Source: Flavobacterium seoulense (GTDB lineage Bacteria; Bacteroidota; Bacteroidia; Flavobacteriales; Flavobacteriaceae). Taken from it: 64,000 nt of DNA. Position 1 is the first letter of the stretch. The number at the start of each line of letters is the position of its first letter. The stretch lies in NCBI RefSeq assembly GCF_000695795.1, contig NZ_JNCA01000001.1, positions 124,001-188,000 of the forward strand, in the 5' to 3' direction. The notes beneath the pieces were generated by a model. It saw only the letters and a program-made list of their open reading frames with translations. It ran no database searches and was not told the origin of the DNA. Shown piece by piece: positions 52,028 to 61,990 of the stretch. Both the position numbers and the translations under genes were made by a program.

Positions 52028-55000
52028 ATGACAAACTTTATTAAAATAAAGAAAAAGACTCATCGCGTTTTAGAATTTGATTTAAAAATGAAACTTACTT
52101 CCATGCTGATATTAGTTTCTTTATCCCAAGTTCAGGCACATGTTTCTTATGTTACAAGTGTAACAAAACTAAAAACTCAGCAACAGCAGAGAACGATTAG
52201 CGGGCAAGTAACAGATGAGAATGGAATGCCGCTTCCGGGAGCTAGTGTTTTTGTCAAAGGCAGTAAAAATGTTGCCATGACAGATTTTGACGGAAAATTT
52301 ACTTTAAAAATTAACGATGGAGACAAGATATTAGTCGTGTCTTTTGTAGGTTATGAATCTACTGAAGTCTCAATTCTAAACAAATCTGTTTTTGAAATAA
52401 ATGTAAAACCTAGTTCAGAAGGATTAAAAGAAGTAGTTGTTGTTGGTTTTGGAACTCAGAAAAAAGCCAGTATGGTGAGTTCGATTACAACAATTAACCC
52501 TAAAGAACTGAAAGGACCTACGAGTAACTTAACTAATATGTTAGCGGGAAGAATCGCAGGTATGGTTGCTTATCAAAGAAGTGGAGAACCAGGTCGTGAT
52601 AATGCAAATTTCTTTATTCGCGGACTAGGAACCTTTGGTTCAGGTGCTTCTAATCCATTAATATTAATTGATGGTATTGAATCTAGTTCTACAGATATGG
52701 CAAGATTACAACCTGATGATATTGAGACTTTTTCTGTGTTGAAAGATGCCGCTGCTGCTGCTGTATATGGAGCTCGTGGTGCTAACGGAGTAGTTTTAAT
52801 AACCACTAAGATGGGTAAAGATGGTATAACGAAATTTAATTTTAGAACTGAGACAAGAATGTCATCTAATACTAGAAACTTCAATTTTGCAGATAATATC
52901 ACCTACATGAAATTAGCTAATGAGGCTAGAAGAACTCGAAATCCTGAGCTTGGAGACATCTATAATCAAAATAAAATTGACAGAACTGCTGCAGGCGATG
53001 ATCCTTATTTGTATCCAAGTAACAATTGGATTGACGAATTAATAAAAGATAATACGATTAATCAGGGATATAACCTGAGTGTAAGCGGAGGAGGACAAAA
53101 AGCAAGATATTATGTAGCTGGGACTTATAATATAGACAATGGGGTATTAAAAGTTGATGGATTGAATAATTTTAATTCTAATATTAAATTAAGAAATTAT
53201 TCATTAAGATCCAATGTTGATATGACTTTGACTCCTACCACAAAAGCTATTGTTCGTTTTTATGGACAGTTTGATGATTATAATGGTCCTATTGATGGGT
53301 CTTCAAACAAAGTAGGCGGAGGGGCTCATATTTTTAATTTGACTATGTGGTCTAATCCTGTTGCATTTGCTAAAGTTTATCCTTCAAGTTATTTGCCATT
53401 TATAGACCACCCTTTATTTGGTGGCGCTTTATCTGGAGGAACAACAGGATCAATTTTGATAAATCCATATGCCGAAATGGTTAAAGGATATCAAGTTTCT
53501 AAAGCTTCAACAATACAGGCACAACTTGAGTTGCAGCAAGATTTAAAAGCAATTACACCAGGACTTAATGTAAATGCTATGGCATATGTAAGAAGGTATT
53601 CTTATTTTGATGTAGCAAGACAATACAATCCGTTTTATTATCAATCTTATATAAGTCCGGAAACAGGTGAACTTGCATTAAGAGTATTGAATGATGGAGG
53701 ACAAGGATCTGTAGGTACAGTAGGTACGGAGTTTTTAGGATATGCTCAAGGAGATAAAACCTTAGATTCTCGTGTTTATCTTCAAACTACTCTTAATTAT
53801 AATAGGACTTTTAATGAAAAACATGCAGTAACAGGTATGTTAACTAATTTGTTGTCAAGTTTTGAACAAGGAAATTCAGGTACTGTTCAGAGTTCTTTGC
53901 CAGCTAGAAATCAGGGTGTTTCAGGAAGGTTTACTTATGGTTTTGATAATAAATATTTGGCAGAATTTAATTTTGGATACAATGGTTCTGAAAGATTTGC
54001 TCAAGGACATCGTTATGGTTTTTTTCCTTCAGTAGGTTTGGCATATAATATTTCTAATGAGAAATTTTGGGAACCCATCAAAGATGTGGTTACCAATTTT
54101 AAGATACGTTCTACTTATGGTTTAGTAGGTAATGATCAGATTGGTAATGTTAATGATCGTTTCTTTTACTTGTCGAATGTAACTATAGGAGATAATAATT
54201 ATGGAGCTACTTTTGGGGAACAATATGGATTTACTAGACCAGGAGTATATGTTGGGCGTTATGCTAATGAAAATATTGGATGGGAAAAATCAAAACAGAT
54301 TAATTTAGGTTTGGATTTAGGTTTGTTTAATTCGTTAAATTTTGTATTAGATGTGTATAAACAAAATCGTACCAATATTCTTCAAACAAGAACTAATATT
54401 GGGTCTACAATGGGGCTTACGGCAATACCTGCAACTAATTTTGGAGAAATAGAAAGTAAAGGTATGGACTTGGCTGTAACCTATAATAAGCAGTTTAATA
54501 ATGATTGGTATACACAATTAAGAGGAAATTTTACTTATGCTACTAATAAAGTTTTAGTATATGATGAAATCAATTATCCAGATGAGCTGGCTTATCGTTC
54601 CAGAATAGGTCAAAATTTTAATCAGATGTATGGCTATGTAGCCGAACGTTTATTTGTTGATCAAAATGAAGTTAATAACTCGCCAATCCAGTTTGGAGAC
54701 TATACAGGAGGAGATATTAAATACCGTGATATTAATGGAGATGGACAGATAACTGAAAATGATATGGTTCCTATGGGAAATCCGACTACTCCGGAAATTG
54801 TTTATGGTTTTGGGGGAACGGTAGGTTATAAAAAATTTGATTTTAGTATTTTTTTCCAAGGAGTTGCTCGTACATCATTTTTTATTAATCCAGAGAACAT
54901 TGCTCCCTTTGTATTAAATGGTTCTTATCAAAATAATTTATTAAATGTAGTAGCTCAAGATCATTGGTCAGAAGATAATAGAGATTTATATGCTTTTTGG

Positions 55001-55279
55001 CCAAGATTGAGTAATACGTTTGTTGAGAACAATAATAAAGTGTCAAATTGGTGGATGAGAGATGGAGCTTTTTTGAGATTAAAATCAATAGAATTAGGAT
55101 ATAATGCTCCTGAATCATTCAATACAAAAATAGGAGTGAAAAGTTTGAGATTATATTTCAGTGGAAATAATCTGGCTGTTTGGAGTAAATTCAAATTATG
55201 GGATCCAGAGATGGGAGGTAGTGGTTTAGGATATCCAATTCAGTCAGTTTATAATTTGGGGTTAAAAGTTGATTTTTAA
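52028..55279 (+). CDS. SusC/RagA-family TonB-linked outer-membrane protein
   Basis: 1083 residues. A long N-terminus with signal segment (MKLTSMLILVSLSQVQA), a carboxypeptidase-D regulatory-like domain (ISGQVTDENGMPLPGASVFV), a TonB box EVVVVGFGTQKK near 136, a plug domain with FFIRGLGTFGSG and LKDAAAAAVYGARGANGV (the SusC signature), then a long beta-barrel. It imports oligosaccharides with its SusD partner, which follows 3 bp downstream. First gene of a four-gene operon (susC, susD, two lipoproteins). Confidence 0.96.
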   Translation: MTNFIKIKKKTHRVLEFDLKMKLTSMLILVSLSQVQAHVSYVTSVTKLKTQQQQRTISGQVTDENGMPLPGASVFVKGSKNVAMTDFDGKFTLKINDGDKILVVSFVGYESTEVSILNKSVFEINVKPSSEGLKEVVVVGFGTQKKASMVSSITTINPKELKGPTSNLTNMLAGRIAGMVAYQRSGEPGRDNANFFIRGLGTFGSGASNPLILIDGIESSSTDMARLQPDDIETFSVLKDAAAAAVYGARGANGVVLITTKMGKDGITKFNFRTETRMSSNTRNFNFADNITYMKLANEARRTRNPELGDIYNQNKIDRTAAGDDPYLYPSNNWIDELIKDNTINQGYNLSVSGGGQKARYYVAGTYNIDNGVLKVDGLNNFNSNIKLRNYSLRSNVDMTLTPTTKAIVRFYGQFDDYNGPIDGSSNKVGGGAHIFNLTMWSNPVAFAKVYPSSYLPFIDHPLFGGALSGGTTGSILINPYAEMVKGYQVSKASTIQAQLELQQDLKAITPGLNVNAMAYVRRYSYFDVARQYNPFYYQSYISPETGELALRVLNDGGQGSVGTVGTEFLGYAQGDKTLDSRVYLQTTLNYNRTFNEKHAVTGMLTNLLSSFEQGNSGTVQSSLPARNQGVSGRFTYGFDNKYLAEFNFGYNGSERFAQGHRYGFFPSVGLAYNISNEKFWEPIKDVVTNFKIRSTYGLVGNDQIGNVNDRFFYLSNVTIGDNNYGATFGEQYGFTRPGVYVGRYANENIGWEKSKQINLGLDLGLFNSLNFVLDVYKQNRTNILQTRTNIGSTMGLTAIPATNFGEIESKGMDLAVTYNKQFNNDWYTQLRGNFTYATNKVLVYDEINYPDELAYRSRIGQNFNQMYGYVAERLFVDQNEVNNSPIQFGDYTGGDIKYRDINGDGQITENDMVPMGNPTTPEIVYGFGGTVGYKKFDFSIFFQGVARTSFFINPENIAPFVLNGSYQNNLLNVVAQDHWSEDNRDLYAFWPRLSNTFVENNNKVSNWWMRDGAFLRLKSIELGYNAPESFNTKIGVKSLRLYFSGNNLAVWSKFKLWDPEMGGSGLGYPIQSVYNLGLKVDF

Positions 55280-55282
55280 AAA

Positions 55283-57262
55283 ATGAAAAGTATGAAAACT
55301 GAAAATATAATTATAGTAAATAAAAGTTTCCAAAAACTGCAAAAGGTTTTTGGAACAGTAATGGTGATGCTTTGTCTATTAGGATTACAATCATGTGAAG
55401 ATAGTTTTTTAGATGTAGTTCCAGATAATGTGACCACCTTAGAAAATGCATTTAAATTAAGAAATGAAGCTCAAAAGTATTTATTTACCTGTTATTCTTA
55501 TATTCCTAAAAATGGAGATGCAGTATACAATATAGGTATGCTGGCGGGTGATGAAACATGGGTAGCAGCCAATCGTGCAGCTGTAACGAGTTATGCATTT
55601 AATATTGCTACAGGAACACAAAGAAAGGCACAACCTTACATGAATGCCTGGGAGGGACGTTACCAAGCTGCTGGCCCTTCTGATCTTTATCCAATTTTTG
55701 ATGGAATAAGACATTGTAATGTTTTTTTAGAAAATGTAGAAGATCGAACAAAAGTTCCGGATTTAACCGAAGGAGAACGTTTAAGATGGATAGCAGAAGC
55801 TAAGTTTCTAAAGGCATATTATCATTACTATTTGATGAGAATGTATGGACCTATTCCTGTTATTAAAGTTAATGTTCCTATTGATGCTCCCGAAGATCAA
55901 ATCCAAGTTTCAAGGGAACCAATTGATCCAACTGTAGATTATTTAGTTAGTTTATTAGATGAAGCATCAGTAGCATTGCCTCCACAAATTTCTGATACTC
56001 AAAATGAATTAGGCCGAATTACAAGGCCAATAGCTTTGGGTATTAAGGCCGAATTATTGTTAATGGCAGCTAGTCCTTTGTTTAATGGGAATTCTGATAT
56101 GGCAGGTTTTAATACTAAAGATGGGACACCATTTTTTAATACCGTTTATGATGCAACAAAATGGAAAAGAGCTTCTGATGCTGCAAAGGAAGCTATTGAT
56201 GCAGCAGAGGCTAATGGACATAAAATATTCTATAAAAATGATGTTGCATTTACTATTTCTCAAACAACAAAAACAAAGTTAGATATTACTCAAGCGGTAA
56301 CTGAAAGATGGAATGATGAGTTAATATGGGCAAATCCTAATAGTCGTACTTATGAATTACAGCGTATTTGTATGATGCCTTTAGATGCTACAATTGCTCA
56401 TACTCAGGCAAGAAAAGTGCTTTCGCCTACTTTAGAATCGGCTATGAATTTTTATACTAAAAATGGTGTTCCAATTGAAGAAGACAGAACCTTAACATTT
56501 GGAGATATTACTGAGCTAAAAGAAGCTACGGCTGCAGATAAATTTAATATAAAGGAAGGTCATAGAACATCAGTAATAAACTTTAATCGTGAACCACGTT
56601 TTTATGCAGATTTAGGTTTTGACGGAGCTATTTTCTATAAATACGATAGTGGTTCTGATGAGACAAAATATTACATAAAAGCAAAGTACCAGGATTATGC
56701 AGGAAGTTCTGATGCATTTGATTTTAATGTAACGGGATATTATATAAAAAAATTAATTAACTGGGAGCAACATTTTGGAGGAGGTACTTTGTATAAAGAG
56801 TATGCGTGGCCTGAGTTGCGTTTGGCTGATTTGTATTTGATGTATGCCGAAGCGCTTAATGAAGTTGATGGAAGATCTACTAACGAGGTATTACAATATG
56901 TTGATGCTATTCGTGCCCGAGCTGGTTTAAAAGGAGTTGTAGAGTCGTGGACTAATTTTTCTAATAATCCAAATAAGTATACGACTAAAGATGGATTACG
57001 CGAAATTATTCATAGAGAGCGTAGTATTGAGATGGCTTTTGAAGGTAAAAATTATTGGGATATTAGACGTTGGAAAAAAGCAACTCAAGAATTCAATGAG
57101 GCTGTAAAAGGATGGAATGTTTTTGGTTCAACTGAAGCTGGTTATTATCAGTTAGTTACTTTGTTTCAGCAACGTTTTGTGTCTCCTAGAGATTATTTCT
57201 GGCCAATTGATGAAACAACACTTATTCAAAATCCGAATCTGATTCAGAATCCAGGTTGGTAA
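55283..57262 (+). CDS. SusD/RagB-family surface glycan-binding lipoprotein
   Basis: 659 residues with a lipobox LLGLQSC (signal end near residue 38). The SusD architecture is clear: SFLDVVPDN after the Cys, the TPR-like EAKFLKAYYHYYLMRMYGPIPV segment, WPELRLADLYLMYAEALNE, and the C-terminal IIHRERSIEMAFEGKNYWDIRRW plus PIDETTLIQNPNLIQNPGW. It is larger than many SusD proteins (about 550). Forms the lid of the SusC transporter. A second ATG at 55292 is an equally possible start. Confidence 0.95.
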   Translation: MKSMKTENIIIVNKSFQKLQKVFGTVMVMLCLLGLQSCEDSFLDVVPDNVTTLENAFKLRNEAQKYLFTCYSYIPKNGDAVYNIGMLAGDETWVAANRAAVTSYAFNIATGTQRKAQPYMNAWEGRYQAAGPSDLYPIFDGIRHCNVFLENVEDRTKVPDLTEGERLRWIAEAKFLKAYYHYYLMRMYGPIPVIKVNVPIDAPEDQIQVSREPIDPTVDYLVSLLDEASVALPPQISDTQNELGRITRPIALGIKAELLLMAASPLFNGNSDMAGFNTKDGTPFFNTVYDATKWKRASDAAKEAIDAAEANGHKIFYKNDVAFTISQTTKTKLDITQAVTERWNDELIWANPNSRTYELQRICMMPLDATIAHTQARKVLSPTLESAMNFYTKNGVPIEEDRTLTFGDITELKEATAADKFNIKEGHRTSVINFNREPRFYADLGFDGAIFYKYDSGSDETKYYIKAKYQDYAGSSDAFDFNVTGYYIKKLINWEQHFGGGTLYKEYAWPELRLADLYLMYAEALNEVDGRSTNEVLQYVDAIRARAGLKGVVESWTNFSNNPNKYTTKDGLREIIHRERSIEMAFEGKNYWDIRRWKKATQEFNEAVKGWNVFGSTEAGYYQLVTLFQQRFVSPRDYFWPIDETTLIQNPNLIQNPGW

Positions 57263-57280
57263 TAATAAAAAAAGAAAATT

Positions 57281-58492
57281 ATGAAACGATTTATAATCAC
57301 ATCCATAAGGATATTTATAGTGTCTTTATTTACAACTTTTGTAGCTTGTAGTGAAGATCAAGGTCCTCAGCCTTTGGAAAAAAATACTACACCACCAGCT
57401 GAGGTGACAAATGTTGCAGTTGAAAACTTACCAGGCAAAGTGAGGCTTACTTATACTTTACCATCTGATGAAGATTTATTGTATGTTGTAGCACGTTATA
57501 AATTAGAAAATGGCAGAGCTATGGAAGCGAAAGCCTCATATTATTCTAATTCTTTGCTTTTAGAGGGATTTACTGGTCAATCAACTAGTGAAGTTAAAAT
57601 ATATGCAGTAAATAGGAGTGAGACAGAGTCTAAAGCTGTTACTATTACAGTAGCTCCTGATAAGGCTCCAATTTATAACATTTATGAATCATTAATTGCT
57701 CAACCTGATTTTGGAGGTATTCGTATTACTGCTGATAATCCTACTAAAGAGGAAATAGGTATTTTAGTAATGCAAAAGAATATTCAAGGGGATTGGGAGC
57801 CACTTAGTACAAGTATTTATACTTCTGTTGATGAAATTAAACAAAGTTTAAGAGGGTTTGAAGCAGTGCCACAAGATTTTGCAATAGTTGTAAGAGATAA
57901 ATGGTTGAACTACACAGATACTTTGTACACTAAAATTGAACCATTTTTCGAGCAGTTAATGCCTAAATCTGGTTTTACAGGTATACATCTTGCTAATGAT
58001 ACTAAGGTGATAGGTACTTATCCTGTTTCAAATTTATTTGATGGTCAGTTTTTAGAATATTGGGGATCCTATTTTACAGATAGAACTGTTGATGTGGGAA
58101 ATCATCTAGTGACTTTTGATATTGGAAAAACGACAAAGTTAAGTCGTTTGAGAATTTGGAATTTTTCTGAACCTATTGGAGGCCAAAGGCTGTATTATTA
58201 TTTGGGGGCTATGAAGAAATTTAGAATTTGGGGAAGTAATACCTTAAATGATGGAACATTGGATAGTAATTGGACTCTATTAGGAGAATATGAAATTAAA
58301 AAACCTTCTGGGTTGCCTTATGGACAAGAGAATAATGATGATTTATTAGCTGCAAGAGATGGAGCTGATTATGAGGTTTCTTTAGATAAACCAGCTGTTC
58401 GTTACCTTAGAATAGAATGTTTGGAGAACTGGATTGGAGGCAAATTTATGGCTGTTTCAGAGGTTCATGTTTATGGTAATCCTAATTTTTAA
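57281..58492 (+). CDS. DUF4959/DUF5126/DUF5000-type surface lipoprotein of the PUL
   Basis: 403 residues with a lipoprotein signal (FTTFVAC). The N-terminal region resembles DUF4959, an Ig/FnIII-like domain (PPAEVTNVAVENLPGKVRLTY). The middle resembles DUF5126. The C-terminal about 150 residues look like a discoidin (F5/8 type C)-like DUF5000 domain: VSNLFDGQFLEYW, TFDIGKTTKLSRLRIW and VRYLRIECLENW. Such proteins follow susCD in many PULs and are thought to bind glycan on the surface. Starts 18 bp after susD, so it is co-transcribed. Domain names are from motif memory. Confidence 0.8.
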   Translation: MKRFIITSIRIFIVSLFTTFVACSEDQGPQPLEKNTTPPAEVTNVAVENLPGKVRLTYTLPSDEDLLYVVARYKLENGRAMEAKASYYSNSLLLEGFTGQSTSEVKIYAVNRSETESKAVTITVAPDKAPIYNIYESLIAQPDFGGIRITADNPTKEEIGILVMQKNIQGDWEPLSTSIYTSVDEIKQSLRGFEAVPQDFAIVVRDKWLNYTDTLYTKIEPFFEQLMPKSGFTGIHLANDTKVIGTYPVSNLFDGQFLEYWGSYFTDRTVDVGNHLVTFDIGKTTKLSRLRIWNFSEPIGGQRLYYYLGAMKKFRIWGSNTLNDGTLDSNWTLLGEYEIKKPSGLPYGQENNDDLLAARDGADYEVSLDKPAVRYLRIECLENWIGGKFMAVSEVHVYGNPNF

Positions 58493-58504
58493 AATATAAA
58501 AACT

Positions 58505-59758
58505 ATGAAAAATTTAAGGAATATTTTAATAACAAATTTTGTTATAGCTTTAGTTGTACTAATGCATTCTTGCTCAAGTAATGCAGATGATTATTTGAAG
58601 CATGTAGAGGGTGGGGCAATTTCTTATACTGGAAAGATAGATTCTTTAAAGATATTCTCTGGTCGTAACCGAGTTAAAGTTCAGGGACTTATAATCTCTG
58701 ATCCGAAAGTGTCAGAATTAAGAATGTATTGGAATGCTAAAAGAGATTCTGTTGTAGTGCCTATAAATAGAACATCTGGTATTGATCAGATTGCGACTTT
58801 AGTAGAAAATCTTCCAGAGAATATTTATAATTTTGAGGTAAGGACTTTTGATATAAAAGGGAATAGTTCTATTTCGCAAAATGTTACTGCACAAACTTTT
58901 GGTGTACGTTACCAGGCAAGTTTAGTAGATAGAAAAATTATTAATAGTAGTTTATCCAGTAATTTATCTCTTACAATTGATTTTGCTGCTATGGATTTAA
59001 CTACTGGTGCTTTTGCAACTGAAATTATATACATAGATAATTTAGATGTAGAACATACGGTAACAGTACCTGTTACTCAAAATCAGCTGGTTGTTCCTAA
59101 TTATAAAATAGGAAGTAAATTTAAGCAACGATCGTTATTCTTGCCTGTTAAAACTGCTATAGATACTTTTTATACTGATTTTGTGTCTAAAGATCCTCAG
59201 GTTATTGATCTGACTTATTTGATTAAGAATAATAAACGTCCATTTTTAACATCGTCAACAGATGGGGGCAGATGGGGGACATTAGCAGATTGGACAACTA
59301 ATGCTGCCTGTAAAAATCACGGTGGTTATGGTGGTTGGGATGGTGGCTGTTGTGATAATCCTCCAGGTACAATAAATTTAGAATCAGGTTGGGGAGCTCC
59401 AGTAATTACGAATGGTAAGATATATCAAACGATAACTTTGGATGCGGGAACTTATATTTTTAATGCTCCTTTATTAGCATCTGGAAGCGGATTAAATAGT
59501 GGATATACTTTATCAGATTACGTATATTTAGCAGTTGCGAAAGGTACTACATTGCCTGATTCTAGTGGCGGAGTTCTTGAAACGGATTCTTCAACTTTAG
59601 GATTTAAAAGAATAGTAAATACAATGAATTCGGAAAGTGCAGTTATTACATTTACTATTACACAATCTCAACAAATAACATTAGGTATTTCAACGACACA
59701 AGGAAATGAAAGATATGGTCATTTTTTATCTTTCGGTTTGGTTAAGAAAAATAATTAG
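58505..59758 (+). CDS. DUF4998/DUF5013-type surface lipoprotein of the PUL
   Basis: 417 residues with a lipobox VLMHSC (Cys near 23). Residues about 40-140 match DUF4998 (SYTGKIDSLKIFSGRNRVKV, SELRMYWNAKRDSV). The C-terminal part resembles DUF5013, with a Gly/Cys-rich patch (KNHGGYGGWDGGCCDNPPG) and ITLDAGTYIF. It is a typical auxiliary protein of Bacteroidota PULs, presumably glycan-binding. It starts 12 bp after the preceding gene and is the last gene of the susC operon, closed by a terminator. Confidence 0.8.
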   Translation: MKNLRNILITNFVIALVVLMHSCSSNADDYLKHVEGGAISYTGKIDSLKIFSGRNRVKVQGLIISDPKVSELRMYWNAKRDSVVVPINRTSGIDQIATLVENLPENIYNFEVRTFDIKGNSSISQNVTAQTFGVRYQASLVDRKIINSSLSSNLSLTIDFAAMDLTTGAFATEIIYIDNLDVEHTVTVPVTQNQLVVPNYKIGSKFKQRSLFLPVKTAIDTFYTDFVSKDPQVIDLTYLIKNNKRPFLTSSTDGGRWGTLADWTTNAACKNHGGYGGWDGGCCDNPPGTINLESGWGAPVITNGKIYQTITLDAGTYIFNAPLLASGSGLNSGYTLSDYVYLAVAKGTTLPDSSGGVLETDSSTLGFKRIVNTMNSESAVITFTITQSQQITLGISTTQGNERYGHFLSFGLVKKNN

Positions 59759-59774
59759 TTTGTGTTAATTACTA

Positions 59775-59811
59775 AAAATGGTGTGTAGTTTTAAATTACA
59801 TGCCATTTTTT
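59775..59811 (+). terminator. terminator of the susC operon
   Basis: A 13-bp stem with two G-T pairs (59775-59787 with 59797-59809) runs into a T tract, 16 bp after the stop. Confidence 0.75.
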
Positions 59812-59862
59812 ATCAATTCTAATATCTTGATGTTTCATCATGCAAAATTGAATTAAAGAATT

Positions 59863-60768
59863 ATGAAATTGAATAATATTCATTTTAGGTCATTAACAAT
59901 GTTGTTATTGGTTATTTGTTTTTCATCTTTTAGTATTTCATCAAATAAAGATTTTAAAGAGAAGTCTGCAAAAGATGTCAAATTAATTTTTCCATTTTTA
60001 GTTGTTGGCGAGATAAAAATAGCCGGAGCTCATGACCTTTTTCTAGATGTGGTTTTAAAAGAGCACGGCGATTTAACAATTCAGGAAATAGGCTTGGTTT
60101 ATAATTCCGTTACTAAGTCAACAATAATTGATAATAAAATAGCCAGAATTAAAGTGGAAGATAAATTCAAAGAGCGTATTCGCAATTTAAAACCAGAAAC
60201 ATTATACTATGTTAGACCTTATGCAATAACACCAGGTGGAGTTTTGTATGGAGAAGAATTTGTGATAAGCACTATTAAAAAAGGGAATTTTACCTATTCG
60301 TTCAATCAAAATGGTGCCGATGCAGCAACTGTAAATCGTATTAAAGCAGCTTTTGATTTGGCTACAACTTACTATAATAATTTTACTTCTATTGTAAAGC
60401 ATGTCACGGTAAATTATTCACCGGGAACACCTACAGCTGATGCTAATTTTTCGGGTTGGATTAATATGGGAGCCAATGTATCTTATCAAAAGGCTGGAAC
60501 TGCAATGCACGAAATGGCACATGTGGTGGGAGTGGGGCAACATTCAAAATATACTGAATTAATGAAAGGCACTTGGCAAGGAAAACGAGCCAACGAAATT
60601 TTACAAATGATGACCAATGATCCTAGTGCAGTTGTAAAAGGAGATGGGATGCACTTTTGGCCTTATGGAGTTAATGGAGCGCATGAGGATGACGAAAGCG
60701 ATTTTCTTTACATCATGAATGCTTTAATATTGCAAGGCATGAAAGTAGATGGATTACCTAGTAATTAA
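59863..60768 (+). CDS. secreted protein with HExxH zincin-like motif
   Basis: 301 residues with an apparent signal peptide (FRSLTMLLLVICFSSFSIS). Residues about 45-140 look like an FnIII-like domain (LKPETLYYVRPYAITPGG). The C-terminal half has AMHEMAHVVGVGQHSKY with His216, Glu217 and His220. The third histidine is at 227, one residue later than in the metzincin HExxHxxGxxH pattern. MHFWPYGVN near residue 264 is another possible ligand-bearing segment. I recall similar HEIAHTLGVG...HFWPYGLN proteins among carbohydrate-associated secreted proteins, but no function is established. It has no T9SS sorting domain. Located between the susC operon and galM, with its own terminators on both sides. 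Confidence 0.65.
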   Translation: MKLNNIHFRSLTMLLLVICFSSFSISSNKDFKEKSAKDVKLIFPFLVVGEIKIAGAHDLFLDVVLKEHGDLTIQEIGLVYNSVTKSTIIDNKIARIKVEDKFKERIRNLKPETLYYVRPYAITPGGVLYGEEFVISTIKKGNFTYSFNQNGADAATVNRIKAAFDLATTYYNNFTSIVKHVTVNYSPGTPTADANFSGWINMGANVSYQKAGTAMHEMAHVVGVGQHSKYTELMKGTWQGKRANEILQMMTNDPSAVVKGDGMHFWPYGVNGAHEDDESDFLYIMNALILQGMKVDGLPSN

Positions 60769-60800
60769 TATAGAATAAGATAAATAGGGTGTGTGTAAAT

Positions 60801-60838
60801 AAGGTATAAATGGAGAAATTCATTTATGCCTTAATTTT
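60801..60838 (+). terminator. terminator of the HExxH gene
   Basis: A 12-bp stem (60801-60812 with 60821-60832, one G-T pair) has an 8-nt loop and is followed by AT-rich DNA with several Ts. Confidence 0.7.
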
Positions 60839-60920
60839 ATTTTGTTTGTTGGGCTATTTTTATCTAGTGGCTAATTTTAAAAACTGGTGGGTAGTGGTAT
60901 AGTTTATTGGTGTTTATTTC

Positions 60921-60928
60921 TATTTTTG
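60921..60928 (+). promoter_or_regulatory. candidate -7 element of galM-galK-galT
   Basis: TATTTTTG matches TAnnTTTG, 34 bp before the galM ATG. No convincing -33. Confidence 0.45.
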
Positions 60929-60962
60929 CTTTCGTAACCAACAATAACAAATAAACCAAATT

Positions 60963-61958
60963 ATGTCGACTTCTGAAAATAATTTATCTCACTATGAATT
61001 AACGAATAAAAACGGAGCAAAACTAAAAGTAATTCCTTTTGGAGCTACAGTTACCTCATTGAAAATTCCAACTAAGAATGGAGAATTAGTGGATGTAGTT
61101 TTAGGATTTGATACTGTTGAAGGTTATGAAAAATCATTTCAACTAGACGGTTCTCCTTATATGGGAGCTACTGTTGGGCGTTATGCAGGAAGAATCAGCG
61201 AAGGGAAATTTGAATTGAATGGTAAAAATTACCAATTAAATATAAATAATAACGCCAACTCTTTACATGGCGGAATAGACAATTTTAGTCAAAAAAACTG
61301 GAATGTAGATGCTGTAACTACAGGAGAAAATCCATCGATTACTTTGAGTTATGTGAGTGCGGCTGGTGAAGAAAATTTTCCGGGCGAGTTTTCAGTAAGT
61401 TTGACTTATACTTTGTCAGAAGAAAATGAGCTGATTCTTGAGTACAAAGCAACCACTACCGAAGATACCATTATCAATTTAACGCATCACAGTTATTTTA
61501 ATCTTGACGGGCACAAATCGGATGTTTCGGGACAGGATTTAATTGTTCATGCACAAAAAGTGGTAGAAACTAGAGAAGATTGTATTCCAACAGGAAATAT
61601 TCTGGAAGTTGCCAATACTTCATTCGATTATAGAACAGCTAAAAAATGTCCGAAATCTATAGATAACACTTTTGTTGTTGAGGATAACAACGAAGTAAAA
61701 GCAACGCTTTTTAGTCCTAAGACGAATTTAAAAATGGATGTGTATACTGATCAGCCGGGAGTTCATATTTATGTGGGAGGAAATTGTGGTCCTGACTTAA
61801 AAGGAAAAGAAAACGCAACGTATCACGCCTTAAGCGGAATTTGTTTTGAAACTCAAAATTTCCCTGATGCACCAAATCACGCTCATTTTCCAAATGCTGT
61901 TTTGAAAAAAGGAGATACTTATGAGCAAAAAACGGTGTATAAATTCGAATCACTATAA
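60963..61958 (+). CDS. galM: aldose 1-epimerase (galactose mutarotase)
   Basis: 331 residues; interconverts alpha- and beta-galactose so that GalK receives the alpha form. Family motifs are IPFGATVTSLKIP near residue 27, YMGATVGRYAGRI, NSLHGG with the conserved His, NLTHHSYFNLDGH with the catalytic His, and GICFETQNFPDAPNH with the catalytic Glu. No signal peptide, so it is cytoplasmic. First gene of a Leloir operon; galK follows after 32 bp. Confidence 0.96.
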   Translation: MSTSENNLSHYELTNKNGAKLKVIPFGATVTSLKIPTKNGELVDVVLGFDTVEGYEKSFQLDGSPYMGATVGRYAGRISEGKFELNGKNYQLNINNNANSLHGGIDNFSQKNWNVDAVTTGENPSITLSYVSAAGEENFPGEFSVSLTYTLSEENELILEYKATTTEDTIINLTHHSYFNLDGHKSDVSGQDLIVHAQKVVETREDCIPTGNILEVANTSFDYRTAKKCPKSIDNTFVVEDNNEVKATLFSPKTNLKMDVYTDQPGVHIYVGGNCGPDLKGKENATYHALSGICFETQNFPDAPNHAHFPNAVLKKGDTYEQKTVYKFESL

Positions 61959-61990
61959 AAGACTAACTAACACTATTCAATTTCTAAATA

